Below are positions 37,470-47,003 of a DNA stretch of 64,000 nucleotides, piece after piece. The notes beneath the pieces were generated by a model, which saw nothing but the letters and a program-made list of their open reading frames with translations, was not told where the DNA came from and ran no database searches. Origin of the DNA: CAWJMN01 sp963844055 (lineage in GTDB: Bacteria; Planctomycetota; Planctomycetia; Pirellulales; Pirellulaceae). The number at the start of each line of letters is the position of its first letter. Positions within the stretch are counted from its first letter, which is position 1. The stretch covers positions 496,001-560,000 of the forward strand of contig CAWJMN010000001.1 in assembly GCA_963844055.1 (NCBI GenBank), written 5' to 3'. A program made the position numbers and the translations under genes.

Positions 37470-38805
37470 TTAGCCAGTCGCCGTGGGATAGGCCGTCCGG
37501 CGGCCGATGGAATGGTACTCAAACCCGTATTCTGCCATCGTTTCGGGCTCGTACAGGTTGCGTCCGTCAAACACCGTATTGCCGGCCATCCGTTGTTTCA
37601 TATCGGCAAAGTCCGGGTTCCGAAATTCGCCCCATTCAGTATTGATTGCTGAGCAGTTGTGCGCCGTCGATGGCCTCCATGGGGGTACGGGCGTAGACCA
37701 GCTTATCCCCGTACTTCTCCTTCACGTTGGCCATCGCCTCTGGGTCGTGAACTTGTATCTTGCAGCCGTGCGACAGCAAAAAGTCGATCAGGACTAAGGC
37801 GGGCGCTTCGCGAATGTCGTCGGTTCGTGGCTTAAAGGCCAAGCCCCAAACCGCCACCGTGGCTTTGTCTAGCTTTGCGCCGAACCGGGCACGGATCTTC
37901 TCGAGAAGGACGCTCTTTTGATGATCGTTGACGGCATCCACCGCGCGGAGCATGATCGGCTCCATCCCGACCTTCTCGGCCATGCTGGCTAGTGCTCGCA
38001 CATCTTTGGGAAAGCAGCTTCCGCCGTATCCTACGCCAGGGAACAAGAATTGAAATCCAATTCGCCGATCATGGCCGATGCCACGTCGCACATCATTGAT
38101 GTCGCCATCGAGGCGTTCGCACAGATTGGCCATCTCGTTGATGAAGCTAATCTTGGTCGAAAGCAGCGCGTTGGCCACATACTTGGTAAGTTCAGCGCTT
38201 TCACGCGACATAACCAACAGTGGCTTGTCGGTGCGCAGGTATGGCGTGTACAGCTCTCGCAAAAGCGACTCTGCATGTTTGGAATGTACGCCAATAACGA
38301 TGCGATCCGGATATTGAAAGTCGTTGATCGCGGCTCCCTCTTTCAGGAACTCGGGATTGCTGGCGACATGGCACTCTCGCCCCGTTAGTTGCAACAGCTT
38401 GGCGGCAATCGCAGTACCGGTTCCCACGGGAACGGTGCTTTTGGTAACCACAACAGCGGTATGCGACAAAAAGGGTGCGATCCCTTCGACCGCCTTCCAA
38501 ACGTATTGAAGATCGGCCGCACCATGAGCATCGGGCGGTGTTCCGACGGCTAAAAAGACCGCTTCGGCCTTTTGAACAGCGCTTGCCAGATCGGTCGTGA
38601 AACTAAGACGGCCTGCCGAGCTATTGCGAATGACAAGCTCCGAAAGCCCCGGCTCATAAATGGGCATTTCGCCCCGCTGAAGCCGTTCCACTTTGGTGGA
38701 GTCGATATCGATGCAGGTGACGGAGTTGCCGCTATCTGCTAGGCAGGTCCCAGTGACCAGCCCGACATACCCCGTACCGATCATTGCAATCTTCATCGAT
38801 TTCAA
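37470..38805 (-). CDS. ugd: UDP-glucose 6-dehydrogenase, broken by a 1-base insertion near the 3' end
   Basis: Oxidises UDP-glucose to UDP-glucuronate. The N-terminal Rossmann motif is MIGTGYVGLVTGTCLADSG, the catalytic Cys is in GYGGSCFPKDVRALASM, and WGLAFKPRTDDIREAP is the C-terminal motif. The frame stops early at 37636 after GAQLLSNQY. In the next frame the expected end appears: AINTEWGEFRNPDF, VFDGRNLYEPETM, YGFEYHSIGRR, ending at 37470. Removing the middle base of GCTGAGC at 37648-37654 gives QLLAINTEW and a 444-residue protein of normal length. Probably functional with a sequence error; a true C-terminal truncation is the alternative. Confidence 0.9.
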
Positions 38806-38874
38806 CCACCTTCTGGGCGACGACTCTTTCGCAACCTTGTCATGCCATAGCCACTAGCCTGCCGCTGCCACTAA

Positions 38875-41652
38875 CTAGGCTGGCGGTGCCTCTTCGCCAC
38901 CGACTGGGGGAACGACATCGGCCAATTCTTCGACCGGTACAGGAACCACGGCGACGAGGATATCCTCATCATCCAGGCTCATGATTCGAACGCCCTGAGT
39001 GTTACGCCCAATGACGTTGATTTCCTTGGCGGCGATGCGTTGGATCTTTCCACGGGCCGTCATCATGAGGACTTCGTCCCCATCGACAACACGGCAGATA
39101 CCAATCACCTTGCCGTTACGAGCGGTCGTCTTGATATCTCGAATTCCCTTGCCGCCACGACGCTGAGTTCGGTAACGCGTGCCGGAGGAGCCCTCGTCAC
39201 CCTCGTCTTCGTCGGTCCCTTCTGGAGCAGCATCTACTGCTTCAGGTGCGGCTTCGGAGGTTTCCGTCGTAGCATCACCGTTCTCTTCGTCGACCGGTGG
39301 AGCCCCTTCAAGAACCGTTGCATTCGGCCCAAAGAAGGTTCGCTTTCCGTAACCCTTTTCGCAGACGGTTAGCATGGTTGCTTCGGGGTCTGCCACGACC
39401 ATACCTACGAGTTGGTCGCCGGAGCCGATGGAGATTCCCTTCACACCGGAGGTGTTGCGCCCCATGGGACGTGCATCGGATTCGCTAAATCGGATCGCCA
39501 TCCCCTTGGCCGTTGCCAAGACGACTTCATCGCCGGGCTTGGTGATAACCACATCCACCACTTCATCATCTTCGCGAAGCTTGATGGCAATGATGCCACC
39601 GCGCTTGGGCCGGCTGTAATCTTCGAGCGGGCTCTTCTTGATGAGCCCCTTGCGGGTTGCCATCATCAGGAAGTGGCCATCTTTATTGAACTCGCGAATC
39701 GCCAAGCATTCGGCGATCTTTTCCCCTTCAGCCAGGTTGAGCAAGTTGACAATGGCTCGTCCACGACTTTCACGGTTAAGCTCGGGCAGGTCGTAAACCT
39801 TTTGCCAGTAGACCTTGCCGAGGTTGGTGAAGAACAGCAAGTACGCGTGCGTACTGGCTACGAACAGATGCTCGATAGGATCTTCATCCTCGGTCTTGGC
39901 CCCCTTGAGCCCCTTGCCACCGCGTCGCTGCGAACGATAGGTGTTGGACGGTGTTCGCTTGATGTAGCCCTTGTGGCTAATCGAAACCACCATCGATTCT
40001 TCGGGAATCAGGTCTTCCAGATCCACCGAGCCGAGTTCTTCACCACTAATTTCGGTCAGGCGATTTTCGCCGTGCTTCCGCTTGATCTCGAGGATGTCTT
40101 CCCGAATGATCGCCCGGATGTTGTTTTCGTCGGAAAGGATGCGTAGGTACTCAGTAATTTCTTTGAGCAGTTCCGCATGTTCCTCTCCCAAACGTTCTTG
40201 TTCGAGGTTAACCAGTTGGCCCAGCGTCATACGCAAAATGGCATCCGACTGAACGGCCGTCAGCGAATAACCATCGGCAACCCCTCGTTCATCTTGGAAC
40301 AGGCGGAAGCCATCTTCACCCAAGGCGCGTTGCATCATCGAGGCCGGACAAACCACGCCCATCAAGCCCGCTTTTGCCTCGGCTTGCGTGCGAGAAGCGC
40401 GGATGATGCGGATGATTTCATCAATGTTGGCCAGGGCAAGTAGCAAGCCTTCAACGGTGTGCTTTCGCTTGCGAGCCTTCGACAACAGGAACTGAGTTCG
40501 GCGGCGGATGACCGTGACACGGTGCCGCAAGAACTCGACCAGCATGTCCTTGAACGTTAGTTCGCGAGGCTTGCCGTCGACTAGCGCCAAGAAGATCAGC
40601 GAGAACGTGTCTTGCAGTGGCGAGAACTGATACAGCTGATTGAGGATAACCTCGGGATCGCCATCGCGCTTGATGTCGATAACGATATGCACCGGGTGCT
40701 GCAAATCGCTATAGTCGGTAACTTCAGCGATCCCCTTGATCCGGTCCTCAGCGATGAGGTCGCGAATCTTTTCCAGCACGTTATCGCGAGTCGCCTGGTA
40801 AGGGATCTCGTGGACGACGATGCGGTAGCGGTCCTTCTTGTGCTCTTCGATCTTGCAACGAGCGCGAACAACGATGTTGCCGCGTCCCGTCATGTAGCCG
40901 CGACGGATACCACTTCGGCCGCAGATGATGCCCCCCGTGGGGAAATCCGGGCCTGGAACAATCTCCAGCAGTTCATCCATCGAAACGTCGGGATCGTCAA
41001 TGACGCGAACGAGCGCATCACAAACTTCACGCAGGTTATGCGGAGGGATGCTCGTCGCCATACCGACGGCAATACCTTGCGTTCCGTTCACGAGCAAGTT
41101 CGGGAACTTGCTCGGCAGAACCGTAGGTTCCAAGTTGCGTTCGTCGTAGGTCGGGATATAGTCGACCGTGTCGAGCTTCAAATCGTCAAGTAGCAACGCG
41201 GCAATCGGCGAAAGGCGAGCTTCCGTATAACGCATGGCTGCCGGAGGCATGCCAGCGATCGAGCCAAAGTTACCTTGCTTGTCGATCAGAACGTGACGCA
41301 TGTTCCAGTCTTGCGCCATGCGGACCAGCGTTGGGTAAATAACGCTTTCACCGTGAGGGTGATAGTTACCGCTCGTATCGCCGGAGATCTTGGCACACTT
41401 CACACGTGCTGCGCCAGGGCCGAGGTTGAGATCGTTCATCGCGACGAGCAAACGCCGCTGCGAAGGTTTCAGGCCGTCACGCACGTCGGGAAGGGCACGA
41501 CTGACGATTACGCTCATCGCGTAGGTCAGGTAGCTTTCCTTTAACTCGTTTTCGATAGGCTGGTCGAGGATCCGTCCTGCGGCACCACCAGAGGCCGGAG
41601 ATAGATTGGCGTCGTCCGAAGGATTTCCTGGGAAGTCAGAGCCAGTAGACAA
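38875..41652 (-). CDS. gyrA: DNA gyrase subunit A
   Basis: 925 residues. The breakage-reunion domain shows LPDVRDGLKPSQRRLL, YHPHGESVIYPTLVRMAQ and the catalytic Tyr in PAAMRYTEARLSPIA. The C-terminal pinwheel carries the GyrA box (QRRGGKG) in blade one, and a second exact QRRGGKG near the end, after an acidic insertion of about 55 residues (DEENGDATTETSE onward). This C-terminus is longer than usual. The start is TTG at 41652 with AAAGGA upstream; no ATG is available before the conserved core. gyrB is not in the window. Upstream of ugd on the same strand. Confidence 0.95.
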   Translation of the reverse strand: MSTGSDFPGNPSDDANLSPASGGAAGRILDQPIENELKESYLTYAMSVIVSRALPDVRDGLKPSQRRLLVAMNDLNLGPGAARVKCAKISGDTSGNYHPHGESVIYPTLVRMAQDWNMRHVLIDKQGNFGSIAGMPPAAMRYTEARLSPIAALLLDDLKLDTVDYIPTYDERNLEPTVLPSKFPNLLVNGTQGIAVGMATSIPPHNLREVCDALVRVIDDPDVSMDELLEIVPGPDFPTGGIICGRSGIRRGYMTGRGNIVVRARCKIEEHKKDRYRIVVHEIPYQATRDNVLEKIRDLIAEDRIKGIAEVTDYSDLQHPVHIVIDIKRDGDPEVILNQLYQFSPLQDTFSLIFLALVDGKPRELTFKDMLVEFLRHRVTVIRRRTQFLLSKARKRKHTVEGLLLALANIDEIIRIIRASRTQAEAKAGLMGVVCPASMMQRALGEDGFRLFQDERGVADGYSLTAVQSDAILRMTLGQLVNLEQERLGEEHAELLKEITEYLRILSDENNIRAIIREDILEIKRKHGENRLTEISGEELGSVDLEDLIPEESMVVSISHKGYIKRTPSNTYRSQRRGGKGLKGAKTEDEDPIEHLFVASTHAYLLFFTNLGKVYWQKVYDLPELNRESRGRAIVNLLNLAEGEKIAECLAIREFNKDGHFLMMATRKGLIKKSPLEDYSRPKRGGIIAIKLREDDEVVDVVITKPGDEVVLATAKGMAIRFSESDARPMGRNTSGVKGISIGSGDQLVGMVVADPEATMLTVCEKGYGKRTFFGPNATVLEGAPPVDEENGDATTETSEAAPEAVDAAPEGTDEDEGDEGSSGTRYRTQRRGGKGIRDIKTTARNGKVIGICRVVDGDEVLMMTARGKIQRIAAKEINVIGRNTQGVRIMSLDDEDILVAVVPVPVEELADVVPPVGGEEAPPA

Positions 41653-42080
41653 GTCAGAGTCCTTTCACCGAAGATTCCCATCCGCTGGCGATTTTGCCGG
41701 AGTCGATGCACCAAGCGGGTCGCCGCCGTAAGTCGCGAAGGGACTTCGGCACTGATGAAAACGAGCGTTCAACAGGGGCTGGCGGAGGGCCGACTAACCC
41801 CAGAAAACTAAGCTGCAGATTGTATCAGTTTTGGCGGTGGTTCGCAATCATGCTCGCCGCTCGGGCGATTGTCACAACTGCTTTCAGGGCAATTACTTGC
41901 GACGAGCCCCTTTGCGGGCTCACGGCCATTGGCTTCGACGACCCAAAATTGCCGCCAGCCAGGGCCTTTTTACCTGCCCAACGAAAAATGACCAGCCGAC
42001 AAAATTGTGGGCTGGTCATTGGAGGTTTTCAGGTTTGGTGCCCGGCCTTTAAAACCGAGCGGGAACTCTGAGAGTTTTAC
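41653..42080. other. 428-base gap upstream of gyrA
   Basis: It contains a terminator (41983-42020) for the minus-strand gene pair upstream, and presumably the gyrA promoter. Confidence 0.35.
41983..42020 (-). terminator. Intrinsic terminator after the coiled-coil/low-complexity gene pair
   Basis: Minus-strand stem AATGACCAGCC/GGCTGGTCATT (12-base loop) followed by a T tract (TTTTTCG). Confidence 0.85.
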
Positions 42081-42461
42081 TTACGAACCAGCAGCAGGTG
42101 CCATTGGGGCAGCACCGGCAGGTGCAGCCACGGGAGCGGCACCAGCAGGAGCGGCGGCGGCAGGTGCGCCCGCAGGAGCTGGAGCAGGTGCAGCACCACC
42201 GGCAGGTGGAGCGACCGCTGCAGGAGCAGCCACAGGTGCCGCGGCAGGACCAGGAGCAACCGGTGCCGAAGCAGCGGGGCTAGGACTGGAGCTGGCCGAA
42301 GCCTTCCACCATGGATATTCACCGTAGCGTTGCAGTTCCATATAAAGGATGACCGTCCCCGTGACGAGCGACAGGAAGGAAAGGATCATCATCACGGTGT
42401 AGATGTTGGTCTTTTGCTTTTCCTGCGGCATCATTGGGTTAGCCGAGCTTTGTAGAGACAT
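42081..42461 (-). CDS. Small single-pass membrane protein with Ala/Pro/Gly-rich tail
   Basis: 126 residues. A cytoplasmic N-terminus (NPMMPQEKQKTNIYTVMM) leads to one membrane helix (ILSFLSLVTGTVILYMELQ), then YGEYPWWKA and a 75-residue low-complexity tail of Pro, Ala and Gly (PAAAPVAAPAAVAPPAGGA style). The ATG at 42461 overlaps the end of the preceding coiled-coil gene by 23 bases, so the two are probably translated together. I do not recognise the family. Confidence 0.8.
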   Translation of the reverse strand: MSLQSSANPMMPQEKQKTNIYTVMMILSFLSLVTGTVILYMELQRYGEYPWWKASASSSPSPAASAPVAPGPAAAPVAAPAAVAPPAGGAAPAPAPAGAPAAAAPAGAAPVAAPAGAAPMAPAAGS

Positions 42462-43263
42462 TGTCGCCCTTCTTAATCGAGCCGCGTTGGAGTTCCTTCA
42501 CCATTTGTCCGACAGCGCGGTCGGGAGACGTCTTCCGAATGATCACACGGCCCAGGTACTTGTCGCCGCGATAGACTTCCATCGAATGACCTTCCTTCAG
42601 CCCATCATCCGAGCCGAGGGAAATCTCAATCAGGTCCTTGTCACCAACAGCCAAGACAACCCCTTCCACCTTCGGTGGGATGTGAGCGACCAAGCTATCA
42701 GCCTTAAGGCCATGAGCATCCATTACCATCTTTTGCTGGGCAACTTGGGCCAACAAAGAAGCATTGCGTTCTTCCATCCGAAGCTTGGTGCCTTCGGCTT
42801 GGTTGAGTTGTTCGGTTAGTGCCACGACCTTCTCGAATTGAACGTCGCGATCACCTTGAATGTCGCGGACTTCGGTGCGAACCTTATCCACTTCGCCTTC
42901 AAGCGTCTTCAAACGCTCTTGGGCAATCTTTTCGGCATCGGTGACTTTGGCATGAGCTGCAGACAAGCTTTGCAGGTCGCGCTCCTTGCTGGCCAGTTCG
43001 CTCGAGGCTTGTGTTAGCCGAGTTTGCAGGGCCGCAATGGCTTGGCGGCGTGAAGCCTGCTCCTGAGCCAAAACAACCCGCACGCTGTCCAGGTCGGCTT
43101 TGACAGTCTTGAGTTCTGCGGACTGATTTTCTTTCAGTCGGTTGAGCTCAATGTACTTGTCACGCCAATTGGTGTGAGTAGCAAACGTCATCATGCTAAA
43201 TGCCATAAAGAGCACACTTAGCAGTAGCGTCAGAACAGTAAAAATCTTGCCAACGAGGGTCAT
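42439..43263 (-). CDS. Membrane-anchored coiled-coil protein with C-terminal beta domain
   Basis: 274 residues. An N-terminal helix (VGKIFTVLTLLLSVLFMAFSM) anchors it in the inner membrane. Residues about 35-185 form a long coiled coil (KTVKADLDSVRVVLAQEQ, then ERLKTLEGEVDKVRTEVRD). The last 80 residues (PPKVEGVVLAVGDKDLIEIS, DDGLKEGHSMEVYRG, GRVIIRKTSPDRAVGQM) look like a small beta barrel similar in outline to MreC-type C-terminal domains. A role in envelope organisation is a guess. Overlaps the next gene by 23 bases. Confidence 0.82.
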   Translation of the reverse strand: MTLVGKIFTVLTLLLSVLFMAFSMMTFATHTNWRDKYIELNRLKENQSAELKTVKADLDSVRVVLAQEQASRRQAIAALQTRLTQASSELASKERDLQSLSAAHAKVTDAEKIAQERLKTLEGEVDKVRTEVRDIQGDRDVQFEKVVALTEQLNQAEGTKLRMEERNASLLAQVAQQKMVMDAHGLKADSLVAHIPPKVEGVVLAVGDKDLIEISLGSDDGLKEGHSMEVYRGDKYLGRVIIRKTSPDRAVGQMVKELQRGSIKKGDNVSTKLG

Positions 43264-43740
43264 GGCTTGCGATTCCCAATAGTCTCAAAAATGGAGAGTA
43301 ACCAAGCAGGCCTGTGATCAGTATCTTTCGAGCCGAATCCAGTCGGTTGCGTGGCAGGTACTTCCTGAACCGATTCTTCGCACCAATTCATCCCGTACAG
43401 GGAAGTGCGAAAAGCCTCAGTTCAAGAAACGATTTGCTGCCGATTCTGCCGCAGACCCGGCCCGATTAGCCAGCTGAGTATAATTTCCCCAGAATACCAA
43501 TGTCAATAAAATCCGTTCATATTTGGTAACTTAGCTAAGATGATTCTCTTCGCTAAGCGTTGCAAATTGCCGTTCAGCCCGGTTCATCGGACGCCATGCC
43601 TCCTGGCCCCCAATAAATAGCTCCTAGGCCTCGTAATCGGCCCTCTGAAGCCATGTGGCGCTACAACCGGACTTTGTTACCTTTTTCCGGCCAGCCCCTC
43701 TGGCACCTTGCCTACAAGTCTACGTCACGATTTTGTGTCA
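43264..43740. other. 477-base gap
   Basis: No credible gene. A 10-base palindrome CTTAGCTAAG lies at 43530-43539. Confidence 0.35.
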
Positions 43741-45508
43741 CTACGTCTTACCCGATGCAAAAAGTGCACATTTTCGAAAAAAAGCCCCTAGAAGGACGAG
43801 GCCACTGGTCCACCACAAGGCATCTCCCCAAAAGTGGTAGGCCGGTTTCCGGCCATCCCGGACGGGCTGACACCGGAAAGTTTCTGCCGTTTTTCGCTTC
43901 CCTTGGGTAACGACTTTGCCGCTTCCTAGGATATGCGCGGAAAGTCCGGTATTGGCGGCGACCAATACAGGGATGCGGTTCTCGACCGCCCGGAAGATGT
44001 TGCATCGCAAGTGCATGTCCAAAATGCTGGTCCCGTGAAACCAGCCATCATTGGAAAGGTTCGCCAGAACGTCTGGCGCATGCCCTTGTTTCCGGAGAAG
44101 GCAAACCTGTTGGCGTACCCAGTGGGGAACGGTGGTCTCAAAACAAACGCATGGCGCGATCTTATAGCCGTGGACGTCAAACGCAGCGGAGGACTTGCCG
44201 CGCGATAATCCTTCACCGAGGGGCGTGATCGAGTACAAGATCGGGAACCATTCGCCAAATGGAATGTACTCGCCGAACATGACGATCTTCATCTTGTAGT
44301 ACCGGTCCGTCACATTGCCTGCCTTGTCGACCATTAATGCCGCATTGTACGAACGGCTTTTCTCGCCTGAGAACTCCACCGTGGTGCCCCCAAACAGTAA
44401 CGGCGTTGACCCATCGGTTTTTGAATGCCGTGCATTGATCAGTTGGGCAGCGCTGCGAATGACGTTTTCAAACGGCGCACCGGAGGCGTCAATCCGCTGG
44501 CGAAATTGTTCGGCCGTCATTTGAGCATTCGCGGGTGCCTTCAGCTCGCCGACGACCTTTAGTTCCGGCAAGGGAAACGAGGACTCTGGCCAAATCACGA
44601 GGTCAATGGCTGCTTTGTCGTCCTGCATGGCCTGACGTGTTAGCTGTTCATAGTGGGCCAGCGTGCGATCAACGCGAGCGTTGGCTTCCTCCTCGGTTGT
44701 GTCGAATACGGTATCCAGTGCTCCTTGCACCACGAGCACATTCAGCTTCTTCTCGTCAGCAGGAATCTTGGTTGCTTCATCCAGACGAAATCGGCCGTAC
44801 GCCAATAATCCACCGACCAGTGCACCGGCATAACCAAGTCGATAATAGAAGGAGCGAGGCAACTGCCGTTCACGTTTAGCAAGTGTGAGAAACGTCTGGA
44901 ACAGAACGACAGAGACCGACATCATCAACCAGCTTAGGCCGTATCCCCCCGCAATATCGGCTATTTGGATCGTCCACAGTTGATCTGCTTGGGAATGCGC
45001 CAATAGCCCCATCGAAAAGCCGGTAAACAAATGGCCGCGAACCAATTCCAGCCAGGCCCAAAACAGCGGCGCAACCAAGAGCAGTGGCCATCGTTGTTCG
45101 CCAAGGTAAGAAAGACGCCGCGTCACAACAATAAATGTTGGCAAGTAAACGCCCAGATAAGCCGACAGCGCCACCCATCCCAAATAAAGTGCTGGATGAG
45201 CAAGTCGAATCCCTTGTAGCATCACCAGCCAGTGCAAAGTTCCCGCCAGCCAAATCATCAGGATTCCGCTGCGTGACAGAACCCGTCGATCTGCCACAAT
45301 GGGAAACCAAAAGCAGGGAGCAATCCACGCTCAGCCACGGCAGGTTGCAGGGAGGGAATGCAAGGAACAGAAGCAGGCCACCCAAGGCGGCGTATCCAAA
45401 CGCGACCGACCTTGGAATGGTTTGCGGTGTTGCTCCAGCCGAAGCGGTGGATGTCGCCGAGGTGTTGGCGACATCCTTTTTCGTGGTGCGAGTGGCAGGC
45501 TTGGCCAT
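43741..45508 (-). CDS. lnt: Apolipoprotein N-acyltransferase, broken by a 1-base insertion near the 5' end
   Basis: Adds the third acyl chain to lipoproteins at the inner membrane. The N-terminus (start ATG at 45508) reads to FPPCNLPWLS, then the frame breaks. The rest continues in the next frame as WIAPCFWFPIVADRR with membrane helices, then the nitrilase-like domain with catalytic Glu (VIWPESSFPLPEL), Lys (DRYYKMKIVMFGEYIPFGEW) and Cys (APCVCFETTVP). Removing the middle base of GCTCAGC at 45329-45335 gives NLPWLAWIAP, the expected Lnt sequence, and a 588-residue protein. Probably a functional gene with a sequence error. The RidA gene lies 36 bases upstream on the same strand. Confidence 0.9.
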
Positions 45509-45544
45509 CGGTGTTCCCTAGGATCGCTGGTCGGACCAGAGCGA

Positions 45545-45991
45545 CTACGAGCCCTTGATCTCGAAGATCGCTTCGACTTCTACCGCGGCTCCCACGGGCA
45601 GCGCGGCAAAGCCCAAGGCACTTCGGGCATGGTATCCATCCCCTTCCTTGCCAAAGATCTGATGGAGCAAGTCAGAAGCACCGTTAACTACCAAATGTTG
45701 GTCGGTGAAGTTGCCGGCCGAGTAAACACAGCCCAGCAGCTTCAAAACGCGTAGGCCGTTGAGCGTGCCATGGGCTTGGTAAACACTGCGGAGGATTTTG
45801 ACGGCACATTCGCGAGCGGCTGCATACCCTTGTTCGACCGTGAGGCCGGCCCCCAAAATCCCCTTCATATCGCTAACGTGGCCCGAGGTGATCAGCAGGT
45901 TTCCCGTGCGGATACACATGTTCAAATAGCCCTTGGGCTGGGGGGAAAGGTCAATGTCTAGCGACTTGGCAATTTCGTCAGGTGTGGACAT
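45545..45991 (-). CDS. RidA/YjgF family protein
   Basis: 148 residues. RidA proteins hydrolyse reactive enamine/imine intermediates. Motifs include CIRTGNLLITSGHVSD, RVLKLLGCVYSAGNF and the active-site Arg in ARSALGFAALPVGAAVEVEA. It belongs to the longer RidA subfamily rather than the 128-residue archetype. The ATG at 45991 begins MSTPDEIAKSL; an ATG at 46015 is possible. Upstream of lnt on the same strand. Confidence 0.85.
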   Translation of the reverse strand: MSTPDEIAKSLDIDLSPQPKGYLNMCIRTGNLLITSGHVSDMKGILGAGLTVEQGYAAARECAVKILRSVYQAHGTLNGLRVLKLLGCVYSAGNFTDQHLVVNGASDLLHQIFGKEGDGYHARSALGFAALPVGAAVEVEAIFEIKGS

Positions 45992-46195
45992 GAGAAAAAT
46001 CCTCGGGCCGACCATCGTCGGCGAGCAATCCGGTTAAACTAAAGTGTCGGGAGAAACTGGTCCCGCCAAAAGCTAAAGCATACCCGCAACCCGCGTTTCG
46101 CAAACCACCCGATACGCGGTTGTCAGAGGATGCCAGGCGCAAGCAAGACTTCCGATAGAGCCCTCTCTCTTTTTATTTACAAGCTGAGCTTCCTC

Positions 46196-46996
46196 ATGGC
46201 CCCCCGTTCGTCCCGTATTACTGTCACGGAATTTCAAGCCCTCAAGAAGTCGGGCAAGAAGATCAGCATGCTAACGGCCTACGATTACCCCATGGCCAAG
46301 CTTGTGGATGAAGCAGGGGTCGATGCCATTCTCGTGGGTGACAGCATGAGCATGGTTGTTCAAGGACATGAAACCACCTTGCCCGTAACCTTGGACGAGA
46401 TCATCTACCATGCCGAGATGGTGGGCCGCGCGGTACAGCATGCATTGGTCGTGGTCGACATGCCGTTTCCGACAAATCATCTAGGCGTCTATAAGGCGAT
46501 CGAAAATGCGGGTCGCATTTTGAAAGAGACTCGCTGCCAGGCCGTGAAGCTCGAAGGGGGAGCGCAGCAGGCCGATGTGATTGCTGGCCTTGTTGCGGCC
46601 GGGATACCGGTTATGGCCCACGTAGGGCTTCGCCCTCAAAGCGTGCATCAAATGGGTGGTTACAAGGTGCAGCGTGACGGGCAGCAACTGCGAGAAGATG
46701 CGCTCGCCGCCCAAGAGGCGGGTGCGTTTGCCGTTGTTGTGGAATGTATCCCTGCCCACCTTGCGGCCGAGCTCACCCAACTTTTGGCCATTCCGACAAT
46801 TGGCATTGGCGCAGGTAGCCAGTGCGACGGCCAAGTGCTGGTAATCAACGACATGCTTGGTCTGACCAGCGGTTATGTTCCCCGCTTTGTGAAGCCGTTT
46901 GCGAATTTGAAAGAGACGATCACCACTGCCGTCACTCAGTTTTGTGATGAAGTTCGGTCCGGGCAATTCCCAGGCCCCGATCAGCAGTTCAAATAG
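46196..46996 (+). CDS. panB: 3-methyl-2-oxobutanoate hydroxymethyltransferase
   Basis: 266 residues, first committed step of pantothenate synthesis. Motifs are MLTAYDYPMAKLVDEAGVD, ILVGDSMSMVVQGHETTLP, CQAVKLEGGAQQADV, MAHVGLRPQSVHQMGGYKV and IGIGAGSQCDGQVLVINDML. Length and content are normal. ATG at 46196; an in-frame ATG at 46130 would add 22 residues that the family does not need. panC is not adjacent. Confidence 0.93.
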   Translation: MAPRSSRITVTEFQALKKSGKKISMLTAYDYPMAKLVDEAGVDAILVGDSMSMVVQGHETTLPVTLDEIIYHAEMVGRAVQHALVVVDMPFPTNHLGVYKAIENAGRILKETRCQAVKLEGGAQQADVIAGLVAAGIPVMAHVGLRPQSVHQMGGYKVQRDGQQLREDALAAQEAGAFAVVVECIPAHLAAELTQLLAIPTIGIGAGSQCDGQVLVINDMLGLTSGYVPRFVKPFANLKETITTAVTQFCDEVRSGQFPGPDQQFK

Positions 46997-47003
46997 GCTA
47001 TCG

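Noticed and set aside
38050..40252. Several plus-strand open frames over ugd and gyrA
   Set aside because: Shadows of highly conserved genes on the other strand.
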